This document shows positions 63,753 to 64,000 of a stretch of 64,000 bases of DNA, piece after piece (the stretch's first letter is position 1; every line of letters starts with the position of its first letter). Under the pieces are notes generated by a model. It did no database searches. It saw nothing but the letters and a program-made list of their open reading frames with translations, and was not told the DNA's origin. The DNA lies in NCBI GenBank assembly GCA_000010565.1, contig AP009389.1:186001-250000 (forward strand). Direction: 5' to 3'. The position numbers were made by a program, and so were the translations under genes. The stretch is from Pelotomaculum thermopropionicum SI (lineage in GTDB: Bacteria; Bacillota; Desulfotomaculia; Desulfotomaculales; Pelotomaculaceae).

Positions 63753-63938
63753 TTGAGCGACAAAGCCCTGGCGGCGGCCCGCTTCCTTGAAACCAGTTTA
63801 TGCGGAGGTCGTGAACAACTTAAGGAAAAGCAGTTTGATGCTTTGCTTGCAGCCATTAACGGCATGATGATTGGCGGTTATCTCACGACTCCGGGCAATG
63901 AAGTCCGTGAGAAAAAAAGTGAGTGCGGCGGGGAATGA
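63753..63938 (+). CDS. Small hypothetical protein after cysK
   Basis: 61 residues from TTG 63753, 5 bp after the cysK stop. The sequence LAAARFLETSLCGGREQLKE is helical and soluble with two cysteines (one near the C-terminus, KKSECGGE). No family recognised and the ribosome site is weak (GAAG). Close spacing suggests co-expression with cysK. Confidence 0.45.
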   Translation: MSDKALAAARFLETSLCGGREQLKEKQFDALLAAINGMMIGGYLTTPGNEVREKKSECGGE

Positions 63939-64000
63939 AATTTTTCTTAAAAAACCAATTCAGCCAATATCCAAGGCCTACCAGGGTTTGTCGGGCGTTA

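Noticed and set aside
1-64000. tRNA, rRNA and tmRNA genes
   Set aside because: I found no cloverleaf or conserved rRNA segment; apparent GGTTCAAATCC near 24113 lies inside a coding gene without the rest of a tRNA.

Overview
The window looks like chromosomal DNA of an endospore-forming, anaerobic member of the Bacillota, most likely the Peptococcaceae/Desulfotomaculum-Pelotomaculum lineage. The clues are a spore photoproduct lyase, S-layer-homology (SLH) proteins, futalosine-type menaquinone genes, formate-tetrahydrofolate ligase, an AprBA-type APS reductase, a DUF224-type membrane Fe-S protein, frequent TTG and GTG starts behind strong GGAGG sites, and sigma-A-like promoters. The assignment is inference; there is no rRNA or tRNA gene to anchor it.

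Layout. 0-7 kb is a rearranged mosaic. It holds two RNA elements resembling the Moco (molybdenum cofactor) motif, each with a terminator; a DUF224-type Fe-S membrane protein cut off after its first 4Fe-4S motif and joined to the 3' part of an SLH protein gene; a PD-(D/E)XK (Rpn-type) nuclease; a second SLH-protein fragment joined head-on to an inverted SLH piece; and a MOT1-type molybdate/sulfate transporter that has lost its normal start. 7-13 kb is housekeeping: tilS, ftsH, ndk, fhs. 13-17 kb has two chemoreceptors sharing an 805-bp almost identical 3' half; the second lies behind a c-di-GMP-I (GEMM-I) riboswitch. 17.9-20.1 kb is folP-folB-folK. On the minus strand, 20.3-24.8 kb is a compact menaquinone operon (tetR, nucleoside phosphorylase, mqnE, mqnA, mqnC) with a TetR-type operator over its promoter. 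splB follows.

26-34.5 kb carries a Tn554-type recombinase trio (TnpA-TnpB-TnpC), a 180-bp inverted-repeat element, an integrase remnant and a type III restriction-modification pair. 35-38.4 kb is pantothenate synthesis (PanG-like reductase, panB, panC, panD). 38.7-44.7 kb is NAD synthesis (nadB, a lipoprotein putative metallopeptidase, nadC, nifS-like, nadA), with a decayed nadA tail in front of nadB. Next comes a small secreted protein behind four 11-bp-phased PHO-box-like repeats. 45.3-50.3 kb is metal efflux: copA, then cadC and cadA on the minus strand. The cadA frame contains an in-frame TGA exactly at the first metal-binding cysteine (U/C-T-D-C), with a SECIS-like hairpin just after it, so it is a candidate selenoprotein heavy-metal ATPase.

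50.5-63.9 kb reads as a sulfate-to-cysteine assimilation locus: Rrf2 regulator, NitT/TauT-type ABC transporter, cysC, aprA, aprB, sat, a siroheme/ferredoxin sulfite reductase, a TusA-like protein, a MoeB/ThiF-like protein, a two-component system and cysK. Sulfate would be taken up, activated by Sat, reduced by AprBA and then by the sulfite reductase, and fixed into cysteine by CysK, with the Rrf2 protein as the likely sulfur-status regulator.
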